From Antitrichia curtipendula (Eukaryota > Streptophyta > Bryopsida > Hypnales > Leucodontaceae), in assembly GCA_951230915.1 (NCBI GenBank), contig OX579635.1:2604001-2668000 (forward strand): a stretch of 64,000 bases of DNA, in the 5' to 3' direction. Shown one piece after another: positions 33,864 to 46,594 of this stretch. Every line of letters begins with the position of its first letter. Position 1 is the stretch's first letter. The notes under the pieces were generated by a model that worked only from the letters and a program-made list of their open reading frames with translations, had not been told where the DNA came from and searched no databases. The translations under genes were made by a program, and so were the position numbers.

Positions 33864-35629
33864 TCTCCCTACCATCTGTGCGTTTTCGTGGGGTTTTCTG
33901 CTTTTCGACGTTTGTTTTGAAGGTTAGGTTCATGCTCTTTAGGGTCCGGATTCATTATTGAAATAACGGGAGTGCTTCCAGCAATACTGGTTGCAGAATC
34001 ACTGTGCATTGCAAGGGAATTGAGGGTTGAGGAATAAAATTTCGGACAACGTCGGAGACAGGAAATTGACAAATAACTCAATGACACACTTTCGTATTAG
34101 TCAAATTTCCAATTGCTACAGTGTTTTCGAATGTTTTAAAGCAACTGTGAGACTATCATGTGAAGAATATACTGTGTTCCAATGAAAGCGATTGAATTTG
34201 TCTTATGAAATAGCATGAATAGCATGAATAGCATGAAAATGCAGAAGCACAAGTCGTCAGAAATTACCTGAGATTCAAGGTATGATTTGCTTCTCGCTGG
34301 CCTTCACGACTTACCGAATTGCAGAACTTGTTTCCACTTTCCGATTACCTGTTCGTAGATCAATCAAATGAACACTAAGACATCGAATTTGACAGTTTTA
34401 AAATGCATGAAAGAACATTATGAATGTGATGATGAAATCAAACGTCAGAAAACAAAAATGTGCACTGATTTAGAACTTTCATGCACTTCTTCGGACAAGC
34501 ACCTCTCACAAAACACCGCATAAACCTGAACATTCGATCACTCACAAGACACCGCATGAACATGAACATCCGATCGCTCACAAGACACCGCATCCTACCA
34601 CCTCATACAATATGTACGTCTGCTGCGGGTCTTCTTCAACCATAACAAAAAACACAACAGGAGCACACTTGACCACATTCGACAATCTAGAATTAAAAGG
34701 TAAATTAAGAAACCTTACCCCGAAGCACACTCCAAGCACGCTGTTGCAGTGGTTTAGGACAGCTCTGCTCCACGCTTCACGCTTCACGCACTTCCCCGAG
34801 TCGATCCGAGCGAGGTCGGAGCTTAGTTGAAGAAGCTCAAACCTAAACCACAAACAAGCCGAATCTCAGTATTGCACGACAAAAAAACGCAGCCTAAACT
34901 CTACTCTTCCGAATTACCCTAATCCCCGAAGCTGAGGTTCACGGAGGAAATAAAGAAGACCACAAGAGGTCGACGAGGACTCTGAACCCCAAGGCCCCAA
35001 GGCGACGCTCGTCACGCATGTGGTGGAACTCTTCTTCGGCAGAAACGGAAAAAAAAATAGGAGCACACCTGACCACACCCGACCACACCCGACATTCCAA
35101 GGCGACGCTCGTCACGAGGACCGTGAACTCCCAAGGTGACCCTAAAACCGCTGGACCTCTTCCTCGGCAGAAACAGAAGAAACAACAGCAACTGTAGGTG
35201 CCAGATTACCCACCCTTGGTAATCGGGCGAACACCGACCAGGTTCTATGCCTTTATCTACCTTTTTAAATATAAGGGGGTGTTGTAAGCGCGGTCCACTG
35301 TGCCTTCCAAGCAATGGATCTTTTGTGCTAACATTTTCTGAGTGTCGTGGATGGCAGCGAATACTACTAGAATTGCATGTATAACTCGCAAGCTGACTGT
35401 GATGAGCAAAGGTGATTGGTAATTCCTACCTCTTTAACTGTCTATCCCATGTATAGGGTTGGCTGGGTAGTCGCTGTCATTTCGAACGTCCCTAACTACG
35501 TGAGCGGGGAACCTTTATGTTCTTTCCATAAGTGTTGAATACTAATTTTTGGAGGGTTGACACTTCTCCCGGAAGTTTCAACCTTGCGGCTATCCCTAAG
35601 CTTAAGCCTTTTCCTTTAATTCCTGACTT
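33864..35629. other. Intergenic DNA with small repeats
   Basis: No gene is supported. Besides the 36-bp repeat at 34508-34593, the text around 35020-35160 repeats an AGGCGACGCTCGTCACG segment seen at about 35000, suggesting degraded tandem DNA. Confidence 0.4.
34508..34593. repeat. 36-bp tandem repeat
   Basis: The unit ACAAGACACCGCATGAAC and following occurs at 34508, 34544 and 34580 (the third copy partial) with an exact 36-bp step. Confidence 0.8.
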
Positions 35630-36240
35630 CTAAATATAACTCTAGAATTTTACTCCTAATTGTAACTCTAAATTTTTACTCCTAAATTTAACTCTAAATG
35701 TTTACTTCTAATCTTAACTCCTAATTTTTACTCCTAAATTTAACTCTAAATGTTTACTCCTAATTTTTACTCCTAAATTTAACTCTAAATGTTTACTCCT
35801 AATTTTTACTCCTAAATTTAACTCTAAATGTTTACTCCTAATTTTTACTCCTAAATTTAACTCTAAATGTTTACTCCTAAATTTAACTCTAAATGTTTAC
35901 TCCTAATTTTTACTCCTAAATTTAACTCTAAATTTTTACTCCTAAATTTAACTCTAAATTTTTACTCCTAATTTTAACTTGAAATTTTTACTCCTAATTT
36001 TTAACTCTAAATTTTTACTCCTAAATTTAACTTGAAATTTTTACTCCTAATTTTTAACTCTAAATTTTTACTCCTAAATTTAACTCTAAATTTTTACTCC
36101 TAATTTTTAACTTGAAATTTTTACTCCTAATTTTTAACTCTAAATTTTTACTCCTAAATTTAACTCTAAATTTTTACTCCTAAATTTTTAACTCTAAATT
36201 TTTACTCCTAAATTTTTAACTCTAAATTTTTACTTCTATT
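35630..36240. repeat. AT-rich minisatellite of TTTACTCCTAAATTTAACTC units
   Basis: About 600 bp of short alternating blocks, TTTTTACTCCTAA and ATTTAACTCTAAA, in variable combinations of about 26-41 bp. Strand-asymmetric: the plus strand is pyrimidine-biased outside the A/T tracts. No coding content. Confidence 0.85.
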
Positions 36241-36985
36241 TCTAATTTTTATCTTTTCTTATCACGGTGTACTTTTCACGTGGAAAGGGCTAATTAAGGA
36301 GATCAATGCTAAAGAAAAAAAAACACAACACCAAGTATGGATTCAAGAACTCACCTCGTCACTTCCGGTGTCGGAAATACGCTCGTCCGCATTCGTGCGT
36401 ACATTCCCATACGCCATAGTGGCCCTTGGGTGGTGGGACCTTTCCCAATTTCACCACTTATGTTTCGAAAATTAGGACCCGTGCAATTTAACCTCTTTCT
36501 TTCCCTCCTCCTTCCTTCTCTCTCCTTTTCTTTCCCTTTCTCTCTTTCTACACTAACACTATTCTACCTAAGCTTTGATGGGGTGTCTTACAACTATAGA
36601 TTCAAACCCCAAGAAGTTTTAATGTCCCTCCTAACCTCTTACACAACCTTGTCTTCGTGTCATCCTAATCCTACCTCCTAATGGTCACTATGAATTCTCG
36701 AGATTTCCCTCCTAACACCTACTTTAGCTATCCCTAGGTTACTATTTATCATCTCTCTCACCACCTCTTCTATTTCACTCCATTTCCCCCTAATCCTCCT
36801 CCATTCTTGCTAGTTCGAATTGGTGTGGAGAGAGAGATAGTATGTGAGTTTCTTTTGTATGCAGGTTCTCGTTGATATCCCGGGACGTGCGGCTTCTCTT
36901 CTCCCCCCTTCCCTCATTTTTTTCTTGTAATCAAGTTTCTTTTTTTTTCAACTTAGCTTGACCTCTAGTTTTTAGATTCCTTTAC
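36241..36985. other. Pyrimidine-rich intergenic DNA
   Basis: A CT-rich plus strand, with no gene or RNA recognised. Confidence 0.4.
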
Positions 36986-37376
36986 CTAGACCAAATTAAG
37001 AGATCCCACAAGGGCCCCGACTCCCCAACTCCCTAGACCAGCTCGGAATCCAACTCCCTGGACTAGCTCGGAACCCAACTCCCTGGACCAGCCGGAACCC
37101 AACTCCCTGGACCAGCTCGGAACCCAACTCCTTGCCCAGCCGGAACCCAATTCCCTGCCTAGCTCGGAGCCCGCCCGTGACTTGAGACCCCAACCCCGTG
37201 ACTGAGACCCCAACCCCGTTGACTGAGACCCCAACCCCGGTGACTGAACCCCCAACCTCGGTGACTGAGCCCCCAACCCCGGTGACTGAGCCCCAACCCC
37301 GACGACTGACTGAACCCCAACCCGAGTGACTGACTGAACTCAACCCCGTGACTGACTGAACTCAACCTCGTGACTG
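36986..37376. repeat. Two adjoining minisatellites
   Basis: The left part repeats a roughly 26-bp unit (CCAACTCCCTGGACCAGCTC and following) to about 37180. The right part repeats a roughly 21-bp unit, GTGACTGAGACCCCAACCCCG split over variants, to 37376. The Gly/Ser-rich minus-strand open frames here are translations of the repeat and not genes. Confidence 0.8.
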
Positions 37377-39660
37377 AATGGGGTCTGGTCCTGGTTTTCG
37401 GTTTTTTAAGACTGGATTTTTTTCTGGGCTAACTAAGGAACTGGTTTTTGCTAGACTAATGGAGACAGAATTTTTGCTAACCAAGGAAACGGAGTTTTTT
37501 GCTAACTAAAGGGACTTGGATTTTTACTACACTAGGGAAAAGATTAAAACACTCCGGGTAATTCGGAACTTGACAACACTAAATCTCTTGGAAGCTAAAC
37601 TCTGGACGTTTCCAAAAAGATCTTGGAAACTAGACTTTGGAACTAAGGCCTGAGGAGGTTCAACGCTTCGCTGTGGAGTTGGATTTAACACCAACTCTAG
37701 GACTTGTATCACTCCGAGTTTGATGTTTTGCCGTTCAAACCGTTTTAACACAAACTATAGGACTTCCTTAGTTCGAAGCTTCGCCGTTCCAAGGGGGGGT
37801 CCACCCAACACGAGAGAAGTTAGAAGAAGGTGGGGACAACCACTTAGGAAATACACTTTACAAAGTCAAAGCTTTGCCGTCCCGGGGGGGGACCACTACA
37901 ATGCCGGGAAGAGAAGGACAAGGTTAGTTTCTAAATAGTTCCCACAACACGCATAGAACCCAAAGAATCATAAGGGAATTAGTAACAAGGCAACACTCAA
38001 AGACTAAAGGCCTCCCAAAGCGGCATCGCCAAGGTACGGTGGGGGGTTGCTCTAGGGTTAGTACAATGACAAAAGACTCTCAACAATAAGTTAGTTCACA
38101 AGGATACCCCAAAGATAGAAAGACTTCCAAATAACACAAGAGTATACACAAACACACACGAAGTGTGTACAAGGCAAGGTAGAAGGACCCCCAAGGACCT
38201 TCAAAGCTTGAAATATAACAACAACCGGAGCCAAAAGTGCTCCAAAAACACCGTAGAGGTTTTTTGGCTAAAACGCCAAAAATCCCAACATAAGTTGGAC
38301 CCACGGACCCAAAACAAGAACTGGGGGTGTTCTTGAGAGAAAAATGGGGACCTTAAATAGGTTTCCAAGGCCCCACCTTCCCCTCAAGAGTTCTAAAGTA
38401 ACCTTATCAACTTGGATTTTCATCCTCATCTTCAAAGATTTTCATCCAAATCCCTAAAAAACTACTTTTACCTATCTACGCTGGACCAACCTCCTAACTT
38501 TTGGAGAATTACTCCAATCGTCAAACGGATTGCGCCATTGGCTCCAGATTGCCGTGTTTAGTCCAAGAGCCCCCAACCCCCCAATCCAAGGACAAAAAAC
38601 CATCGTAGGCTAATTTAGTTTAAAAACTAAACCGTGGTAAAATCCTAGATATTGGGGGCTCCTATTTTGAGAAATGTGAATAGCTTAGGGTCTCCGTTAG
38701 GTGTGAGGGAGTTGGAAAAGACTCTTGGTTGACTTCGTTCCGCCGTCGTATGGTCCCGGAATGCCGGTCAACGTGGCGGGGACCCCGCCACGTGATTAAT
38801 TCTCGAGGAATCTCGCCGGTTCGGGTACTTGCCGCTATCGGAATGTCGCGAAACTTCACGGAGCACATTATTAACATAAAACAAGCTAGTCTAATTTTTA
38901 GTGAGATTTTCTGGCAACCTGGGTAATTTCCATGAAATTCCCGTTGGAGGTTACCAGGGTTGACCACCCGCAAAAGGTTCTTCTGCAAGTTGGAAGATGA
39001 CGGGTTTTTTCACAGGAACTCTCATGGGGTCACATGAAAGATGTGCAGGTGCGTTTCCGTACCTGGCACAATTGGTCAGTGGAGATGAATTGGTCATCTC
39101 CTTGAGTTTATCGATGATGCGGGAATCTTTTGCAGATAGGGAAATCTTGGCGAATCGATTTTGCCGTTGGACTCCTGGCATGGGATTTACCCTAGGACAC
39201 CATCCTTGGGCTGTGGATTCCTCCACGGGCCCGGTCTTGCGTTAGTGGCTCCTGCATGCTAACAATTGGGTTTTTGGTGTATTTCTAAACCTAACTCTAG
39301 GACCCGACCTAGTGGCCTCGTTGTGGATCCCTCGGACCGACTTAGCCATGAATTGCCACATTCATGGTGGGGTTTAGCCCTTTTGGGCCTATGTGACTTG
39401 AATCCTATAAATCTACCCGTTTCGTTCTTTCTACCTATTTTTGGGCCCGGTTTGGTGGGATTCTAAGTCTAAACACAAATCTAGACCAAATACTATAATA
39501 GGTATGTTACAACCCTATTTTGGTTCTACACTCTTTTTATGGCTTTTTGTATATTTTTCCTAACTTTAAATTGCAAATTTCCAAAAAAATAACTCTATGA
39601 ATCCCAAGTGACAAATTCGGAGCTCACAGCAACACACCCTAAATCAAAATTTCATACAAT
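37377..39660. other. Unrecognised repetitive intergenic DNA
   Basis: Short motifs recur (GCTTCGCCGTTCCAAGGGGG near 37775 and GCTTTGCCGTCCCGGGGGGG near 37870), suggesting old tandem DNA. A perfect palindrome lies at 38771-38793. Open frames around 38660-39230 have no known family. It may be a degraded LTR element, but no ends were found. Confidence 0.35.
38771..38793. repeat. Perfect palindrome with 11-bp arms
   Basis: ACGTGGCGGGG, one A, then CCCCGCCACGT. The right arm overlaps a CACGTG G-box-type hexamer at 38789-38794. No adjacent gene is visible. Confidence 0.7.
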
Positions 39661-40230
39661 AAATTAAAGGCTTTCCCCCGAATGCTTACCCCAACGACGT
39701 TGTGGAATTGCAGAAACTCTTACGCTCCACGCTCCACCCAGTTGCGGAACCGCTGCATGCACTTCCAAAATCGCTCGACGCACTTGCGCAAGTTCTCCAC
39801 GCACCTCCGGAGTCGCTCCATGCACTTGTGGTTTAGGGTCTCCACACACTTCCGGAATTCTTCCGAAACAGTCTCCGCACTTCCACTCGCAAAGCTTCAA
39901 GTCGGGATCACTCGCAAAGCTTGAACTCGCAAAGCTTCAACTCCAACAGCGGATGACCCCAACTTCAAAGAAACAACAAAAAAGTCAAACGACAAGTGGG
40001 AGCCAAATCCTAGAGTGGAACGTCACCTTGCACCCAAAACTGATACCCAAAAACCATACCCTGGCCTATACCCTGCTCCATACCCTGGCCCGCCAATACC
40101 CTGAATCCATACCCTGACCCATATCCTGGCCCAACAATACCCTAAACCCTAAACCAATACCCTTAACGCATACCCTAAACCCATACCCTAAACCCTACAC
40201 CCTAAACCCTCAGTCTTGGTACATTTTGTT
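39661..40230. repeat. Degenerate short repeats and telomere-like DNA
   Basis: 39700-39930 repeats phrases like CTCCACGCACTTCCGGAATCG at about 27-30 bp spacing. From about 40036 to 40215 the phrases CATACCCTGGCC and CCCTAAACC recur and end in recognisable CCCTAAA units, so this is degenerate telomere-type sequence. Similar text recurs at 41713-41780. Confidence 0.6.
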
Positions 40231-42180
40231 TTTTGTTTTTTCTAAAGAAAAGGGATGTTTTCACTTCTTTAGGATTCTGCTATATTTATGAAGATATTGT
40301 TATTTTTATAAATATATTATGCTAAATGGCCTAAGCAATATGATGGGCTTTTTAGTATATTTAAATGGTATGAAGATTGAGGCTATTAAATAATACCTTT
40401 TAAAGTCTTGTATCCTCTATGCCCCTCCCACCCTCTCATCTTTCATGATATTTTATAAAAATTACTCTAAGCTTGTTTCAATTGTTGAGGTTTGGTTGAA
40501 GCCTTTTTTTAGGCTCAATCAGTTGGATGAGTTGATGGCATTGTATGACTTGACTTGCCATTAGCTTGAATTTAACATGACCATGTTAAAATGATGATTT
40601 TACATTACATGGCTCAACCATCCTATACCATGGAGTTTTTTCAAGTGGTCCTAATTTAATCATGGGTTTTTATGATTTAAAGCTAGAATAACCACATTAG
40701 GTGGAGTTTGGTACAAGTTGGTTGACTTGACTGGCTTCTTTCCTTTTATTGGTTGTACATTAAGCGGTGAGTATAATTACACTTCACTAACTTGACATTA
40801 TGACAGTTGGTGAGTGTGAATTTGAATGAGTGGTCCAGGTTCTTTCCATAGGTGGGAGGATTTGAATCCACCAATGGGATTGCCTTCTAGAATAAGTTTG
40901 ACTTGACTAGAGCCTGTTTCCCTCCAATTTGGCTATCTTGGGGCCCAAGGCATAAACTACTCTCAGCCATGGCGGAATCAAGCCATGGCGGAAGTCTATA
41001 ATATAAAGAGAGGGCTAAATCTATTCTGGTACCAGCACAATTTGGTGTTTTGGCTAGTCTCCACAAGTGATTTAGCAAAGCTTACAGGTGTTTGGAGTGT
41101 GGTGATCAGAGATGGTGTCTTCACAGGTCTTTCTGTGATGCACAATTTGTTAGACTGGGAGTTGTTGGCCATTTTTTCTTGTGTGATGTTTTGAGCTTTG
41201 CTGGTTGTGTTTTTTCTATTGTGATTGCAATAACAAGCTGTTGTGGGCTGTAGACACCTTGCATGCGGCAACTAACCTCATTTTGTGATGTTGGATGTCA
41301 TGGGTGCAGGTGAGGTCCACAGCCTCTTTGGTTAATTCACCAAGCAGACAGCTTATTCCAAGACTATGGCAACTTTTCTTTTGATTAGGGGATTCTAAGT
41401 CACTGTACTTGCAGGATTTAGATGGTGGCTTGATTTTTTAGTTGATTGTCACCTGACATTTGATTCTATTAAGAATCTTACCATGTTATGATCCTGATTT
41501 GATCTATATTGGTTTATTTAAATAAATTTGTGCATTAGTTAACTGAGGAACTTTGAGATGATTTGATGGTATCTGTGACTTGATGGCTTGATATGAGGGG
41601 CCTCTGTCTTGTTGGTTAGATTTTGGAATATATGAGTCATGTAAAGTTTATGATTGTTTTGAAATTAATAGGATGGGCCTTGTATGAGGATGTCCCTCCC
41701 ACCCACCCGGGTTGCCTAAAACCATACCGTAAACCCATACCCTGGCCCAGCAATACCCTGACCTGCAAATACCCAACAATATCTTATCATTATTAATACA
41801 AAGATACCTATAGTTTTCGATTGGAAACAAATATTTTGTTGTTAGGATGTGGTTTGTGATATCCTTGGTCAGTATTTCTCTAAACCCTAAATGCTAGTCG
41901 TTCATTCGGTATAAATAATTGTAACAACTCAATACATGCGGGTTTCACAGAACATATACCAATCCATAACCCCCTATTAGAGTTCAAAGTTCATAGTTAC
42001 GTATCTGTGCATTGTTTACTGTAAATCTTACTCATATGCAAATTGTTGTATAAAGCATACATAGAATATGTCTCAATTATCTTGGCCCATTTAGCCTATT
42101 TTGTCAACATCTAACACTACATTCATGTTTTAAAATATAATAACTAAGAATAATAAGTATTGTTTAGGTAACAAGGATTA
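40231..42180. other. Intergenic DNA
   Basis: No supported gene. A short run of CCATACCGTAAACCCATACC at 41720-41745 echoes the telomere-like tract. Otherwise nothing is recognised. Confidence 0.4.
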
Positions 42181-42336
42181 GAGTTTTCATTTGCATTCAT
42201 GAACCTCCTTTTGAGGAAATAAATACTATTTAATGGCTTACAAATTACTCTTTATAATGAGCTTTCATTTGCATTTATGAACCTCTTTTTGAAGAAATAA
42301 ATACTATTTAATGGCTTACAAATTACTCTTTATGAT
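42181..42336. repeat. 78-bp tandem duplication
   Basis: The segment starting GAGTTTTCATTTGCATTCATG at 42181 is repeated from 42259 with few differences, giving two 78-bp units. Confidence 0.85.
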
Positions 42337-42926
42337 GTAGGCAAAATAATAATAAAGGCAACATTTTCTAATCATTATGTGTAATTAGCTAAAATTTTTT
42401 TTTTTTTTTTGAAACACATGGACAATTTCCATTGCTTAGCTGAAACTTTAAACCTTTTGCGGAATTTGAGATTTCCTATTGAAGTCCTTTAAGAAGATTT
42501 GTTCCCTTCAAAAATGAATTGCATCTTTACACCTGAAGCATAATCTTTTTCTTTTGTTTAGGATGTCTATGGACTTGTCTAAAGTGCAAACATCGATACA
42601 TTTCATTCTTCACTATGTATTTGATATAGTGAAATTGTTGTGTTATCCTTCGAAAATGAATTCAATAAAAAAATATTCTTCACTTGATCTTAAATCCTAT
42701 GATAAAAACGTAGGATTTTTGTATTCAACCAAAAATTTTGTATAGAAATCACAAATATTCAAACTATAATATATTATTATAAATTTTTTGTTAAAAAATG
42801 ATTGAAAAATATTGGTTAAGGGTCTACTTGATCTAATCATTTGCGTAGGATGCACAAATCATAGTTTACTACTATTGTCTGAGAATTGTTATTAAATCAT
42901 TCATATAATTGAGTTTTTTTTTTTAA
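42337..42926. other. AT-rich intergenic DNA
   Basis: No supported feature; includes a T15 tract near 42398. It ends in TTAA at the border of the next element. Confidence 0.35.
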
Positions 42927-43698
42927 CCCTTTAGTGACCGTGGTTGATTTGGGGGGCGGGCGTATTTTTTCAAGAAAGTGAACTTTGTGGCCACTCTAAA
43001 GATGTAGTCTTAGATCAAACCGTACAAGGTGTTTCTATGAGGGAGATTCTTCAACCTAACAAAAAATCAAACTCATCCAATGGTACAAATCTCTAAAAAT
43101 AAGGTAGAAGGTCCATAAATGAACCTTTTAAGGGCTAAAATTGAATTTTGGGGAGGTGAAACATCTTTTAATATATTTTAGTAAATTTTCCACAAAAGAC
43201 AAGTAGAATAGGCATCTAACCCAAGTTGTTTCATATTTTTTCAAGCTTTGTGAATTTAGTTACAAATTTTTGAAGTTCACAAAAATGGTCATCTGTGGTC
43301 ATCAATGCAAATACCCTTCTAAAATGTGCAGATTTGGTACATTGAAGAAAGTGAAATGTACCTCAATGCATAAATTTACTTTGGGCACTCATGAGATTAC
43401 AAAGAAACACTTATGCCTTGTCAAGACATCAAGTTACAAAAAAATCTCACAATTTGGTTGACATTTTTTTGTATTTTTGTTGAATATTTTCCATTTGAAG
43501 GTCCAGGCCATTTGAGTTTGCAACCTCATAGCTAATTCATCAATGCTCCAACTCCCTTAAAATTGGTTTTGTTTGAAGCGCATGAAGACACTTTAATTGC
43601 GTTACTCTTTGAGTTTTTTGTGATCAAATGTATTTTGAATAGCATTAGACCAAGAGTCCCAAAATCGACCACAAAGTGGTCAACCGGTCACTAAAGGG
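42927..43698. mobile_element. piggyBac-like non-autonomous element with perfect 14-bp ends
   Basis: Left flank TTAA (42923-42926), right flank GTAA. The ends CCCTTTAGTGACCG and CGGTCACTAAAGGG are perfect inverted repeats, with a further partial match (GGTTGA). 772 bp, no coding sequence. Part of the interior (about 43140-43300) recurs, diverged, at 58240-58420. Confidence 0.6.
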
Positions 43699-44609
43699 GT
43701 AATGCATCTTCACAATTTTAGTAGAACAAAGGCTATTTCCTATCCCTTCAAGTATAACTCAAAAATCAATGGATTAAATAGTATAACCCGGAAATAAATG
43801 TATTAAATAAAGACTCCTATTGATTTTAACTCTACGTCTTGTAGAGTAAGACATATCTCATAATGTATTTGGAATTTTAGTGAGCATCAATAGGCTCTAT
43901 TGTTGAAGTAAATTTCAAATAACTACAAAATAATCATATGATTTCATAGATTTGAAAAAAACAGCATACGAAGTCTTAAGAGAATATACTTTATTTGTAC
44001 ATGAGAATTTATGTTTATTCATTTTACCCTCTAAACATGACTTTGCACATATAAGGACAATGGTACTATTAGAAAATAGAATTAAAATGGGTCACAATGG
44101 AAAAAATATTTCATCAAAATTCAAAGTATTATATTCATGGTTTAGGGTTTAGGGTTTAAGATTTAGGGTTTAGATTGTGTTTTGGGGGGGATGGTTCTAA
44201 TTTCTTCATTCTAGTACTAACATGGTTTTTTGAAAAGAATGCAGGTTCTCTTGCGTAGGAAAAGCTCTACTTAAAGTAGCAACAATTATGTTTGTGCATG
44301 AGTTTTCAAAATTTCGTGTACTTGCAACTTCTACATATTTTTTGTTTTCATTTTATTAATTTATTTCATGTGTTTTGTGCTTTGAAATTCATAAACTACA
44401 GCACATGGCATGTCAAAGAAGAAGTTGGTTTTTGTAAACAAATGCTCCCAAGTAGCATGAAATTAGTTTCCTCATGGATTTAAAGTGTTCTTGTACTTTG
44501 CAAGTTTGACATTCTTTTTTCTCCTATTTCAAAATCTCTCACAGAAGTAAATGTTCTTGATTTAAAATTCACAGTATATTCATGCTACTTTTTTAGGAAT
44601 TGGATTTAG
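43699..44609. other. AT-rich DNA with a short TTTAGGG tract
   Basis: At 44136-44176 there are several TTTAGGG or near-TTTAGGG units, the plant telomere repeat in the G-rich sense. No gene is seen in the rest. Confidence 0.5.
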
Positions 44610-45158
44610 GTCCCTAAAGATTCCATGAACCATTTTTTGTCGTTGCGTAATTTTGGAATGGGAATTGTCTTTTGAAAAGTAATTCTTAAATCGAATTCTA
44701 ATAATTTATGTGCAAACTAGTTGGGATTGCCTTTCAATGAATTTATAAATATGTTTAAATCAAACATCAATAGTATTGTACAAAAATTACCAGAATTTCT
44801 TGTAAAGTGTTTAGTATTTAATTAGTAAATACTCCCTAAACTATTTCAGGAAGGTGTTCATTTTGACATCTCTAAAATGTATGTCTATTTTCACCAATCA
44901 ATTTACCAAAAAAATTAGACTATTTAAGGAAATTTTCAATGCTAGAGGTAGAAATTATAACCTAAACCCTTTTTCAAGAAAACTCTTCAAAATTCATTTG
45001 AATCATATCTAAAAATAGTTTCAAACTTCTAACAATATACAAGGATTTTTTTCATTATGCTTCACGTAAACTTCTTTGATGCAAACTTTAGGAATTTCTT
45101 TTTACATTTCTTTAGAACACATTTGTATATTGTTCAGATTCCTTGGGTCTTTAAGGGA
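44610..45158. mobile_element. Possible piggyBac-like element flanked by TTAG
   Basis: The left end GTCCCTAAAGATTCCATG and the reversed right end TCCCTTAAAGACCCAAGG are inverted and resemble the other TTAA elements. TTAG stands on both sides (44606-44609, 45159-45162). 549 bp, AT-rich, non-coding. The terminal match is imperfect, so this is tentative. Confidence 0.4.
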
Positions 45159-45967
45159 TTAGACTTCAAACATTAAATGCACGCAACACATGGAAGTTCA
45201 CGAAATTGTGATTTTTTATTTATTTGTCCTACATTGATGGTTATGGGGTTAGTTCTCTAACTTATATGTAGATTTTTAATATGTTGTTTTGTAGATATTC
45301 TATGAATTTGTATTTTTATGAGGGAGTTTGAAATGAATTTTTTCATTTCCATTACTTCAAGGGTTCTAATTAAAAAAATTCATGGACTTCATAGCTTAAA
45401 GCCACAACAAGTTGTGAACATTTAAAATAGTTAAAGTTCATGATGTTACAAATTTAAATGTTTTTTTACAAATTCAATTGCAATATGAAAGCAATGTCAC
45501 TTTTTTACTATACTTTATTTGATTGAGTATTAAGAGTTCATATATTTGATCATGAAATGTATGAAGAAAATACCGGAAGAAGTTTTAAGAATATTACTAC
45601 TTACAATTCATGAGAATATAGAATCCAAGTGTATATGCATGTTTGTAATAGTGAGTTTCAAAATAATTAATTCATTATTGTGATATACGTGATTAACTAT
45701 ATTCTATTATACACAAGTGTCTTTAAGGTACATCACAAAATTAGTCCCAATTTATTTTACACTTGTTAAATTTGATGTCTCAAGAAAATTTAAATTATAA
45801 TATCCAGAACCCTTCACCTAGAATTTTTTTGAAGTTCGTGCATGAATTTGGTTTTCCATGTGGTGGCAATTTTTTTCCTATATGTGAACCTCAAAAGAAC
45901 AATGAACAATCATTCCCAATTTTTGTTGGCATGTGATGAAATTGACCTCATTTTTAATATTGTCATA
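45159..45967. other. AT-rich intergenic DNA
   Basis: No supported feature. It ends at the TA target site of the Stowaway-type element. Confidence 0.35.
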
Positions 45968-46534
45968 CTCCCTCCGTTCCAAAATGTTCTTCCTGTTGGC
46001 CTTCATTTTTTGTCCCAAAATGATCTTCCTATTGTACTTTGTGAGCTGCAAATTGGTCAAATTTAACTTCTGGTTGTTCTTTAGGACTAAAAAAACAATT
46101 CCAAGCGATAGTTCCCCCTCCATCTATGCAATCACTAATCAGAAGACAAATAAAATGGTTGAAGGGGTCAATCAACACTATTTGTTTTTATTTTTTGCGT
46201 CTCTTTGAATATTATCTAACTGAAGGAGATGAAGGTTTTGGGAGCAAAATATAGGTCCACATATGGTCTTTGACTTTTACTAGCTACCCACAAAATGACG
46301 ACCTCACACTCAATAATTAAATAGCCGTTGGTACTCCTTGAAAATACCCAAAACTTTTCACTTTTCAATAATCCTAAACTACACTTTAAAAAGGGCTTCA
46401 AAACTCAAAGTTTCAAGGGCAATAGGAGTGCACCAAACTCCATATGTAGTGCAAAACAAGCTTTAAAAATGTTATTTTTAGTCTTAATCCGAAACATTTT
46501 GTCTAACAAAAAGATCATTTTGGGACGGAGGGAG
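45968..46534. mobile_element. Stowaway-type MITE (Tc1/Mariner-related)
   Basis: The left end CTCCCTCCGTTCCAAAATG and the reversed right end CTCCCTCCGTCCCAAAATG are inverted repeats, flanked by TA on both sides. CTCCCTCCGT is the known Stowaway terminus and TA the known target. At 567 bp it is longer than most Stowaways; it has no transposase and was presumably mobilised in trans. Confidence 0.88.
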
Positions 46535-46547
46535 TACATCATTAGTA

Positions 46548-46594
46548 CCCTAAACCCTAAACCCTAAACCTAACCCTAAACCCTAAACCCTAAC
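46548..46594. repeat. Interstitial telomeric repeat
   Basis: About six CCCTAAA units in tandem with one CCTAA variant, beginning 14 bp after the Stowaway-type element. It supports a plant with TTTAGGG telomeres. Confidence 0.9.

Noticed and set aside
36996..37365. Gly/Ser/Val-rich minus-strand proteins of about 70-115 residues
   Set aside because: They are direct translations of two minisatellites.
40036..40215. A genuine chromosome end
   Set aside because: The CCCTAAA units are degenerate, short and flanked by ordinary DNA on both sides, so this is interstitial.
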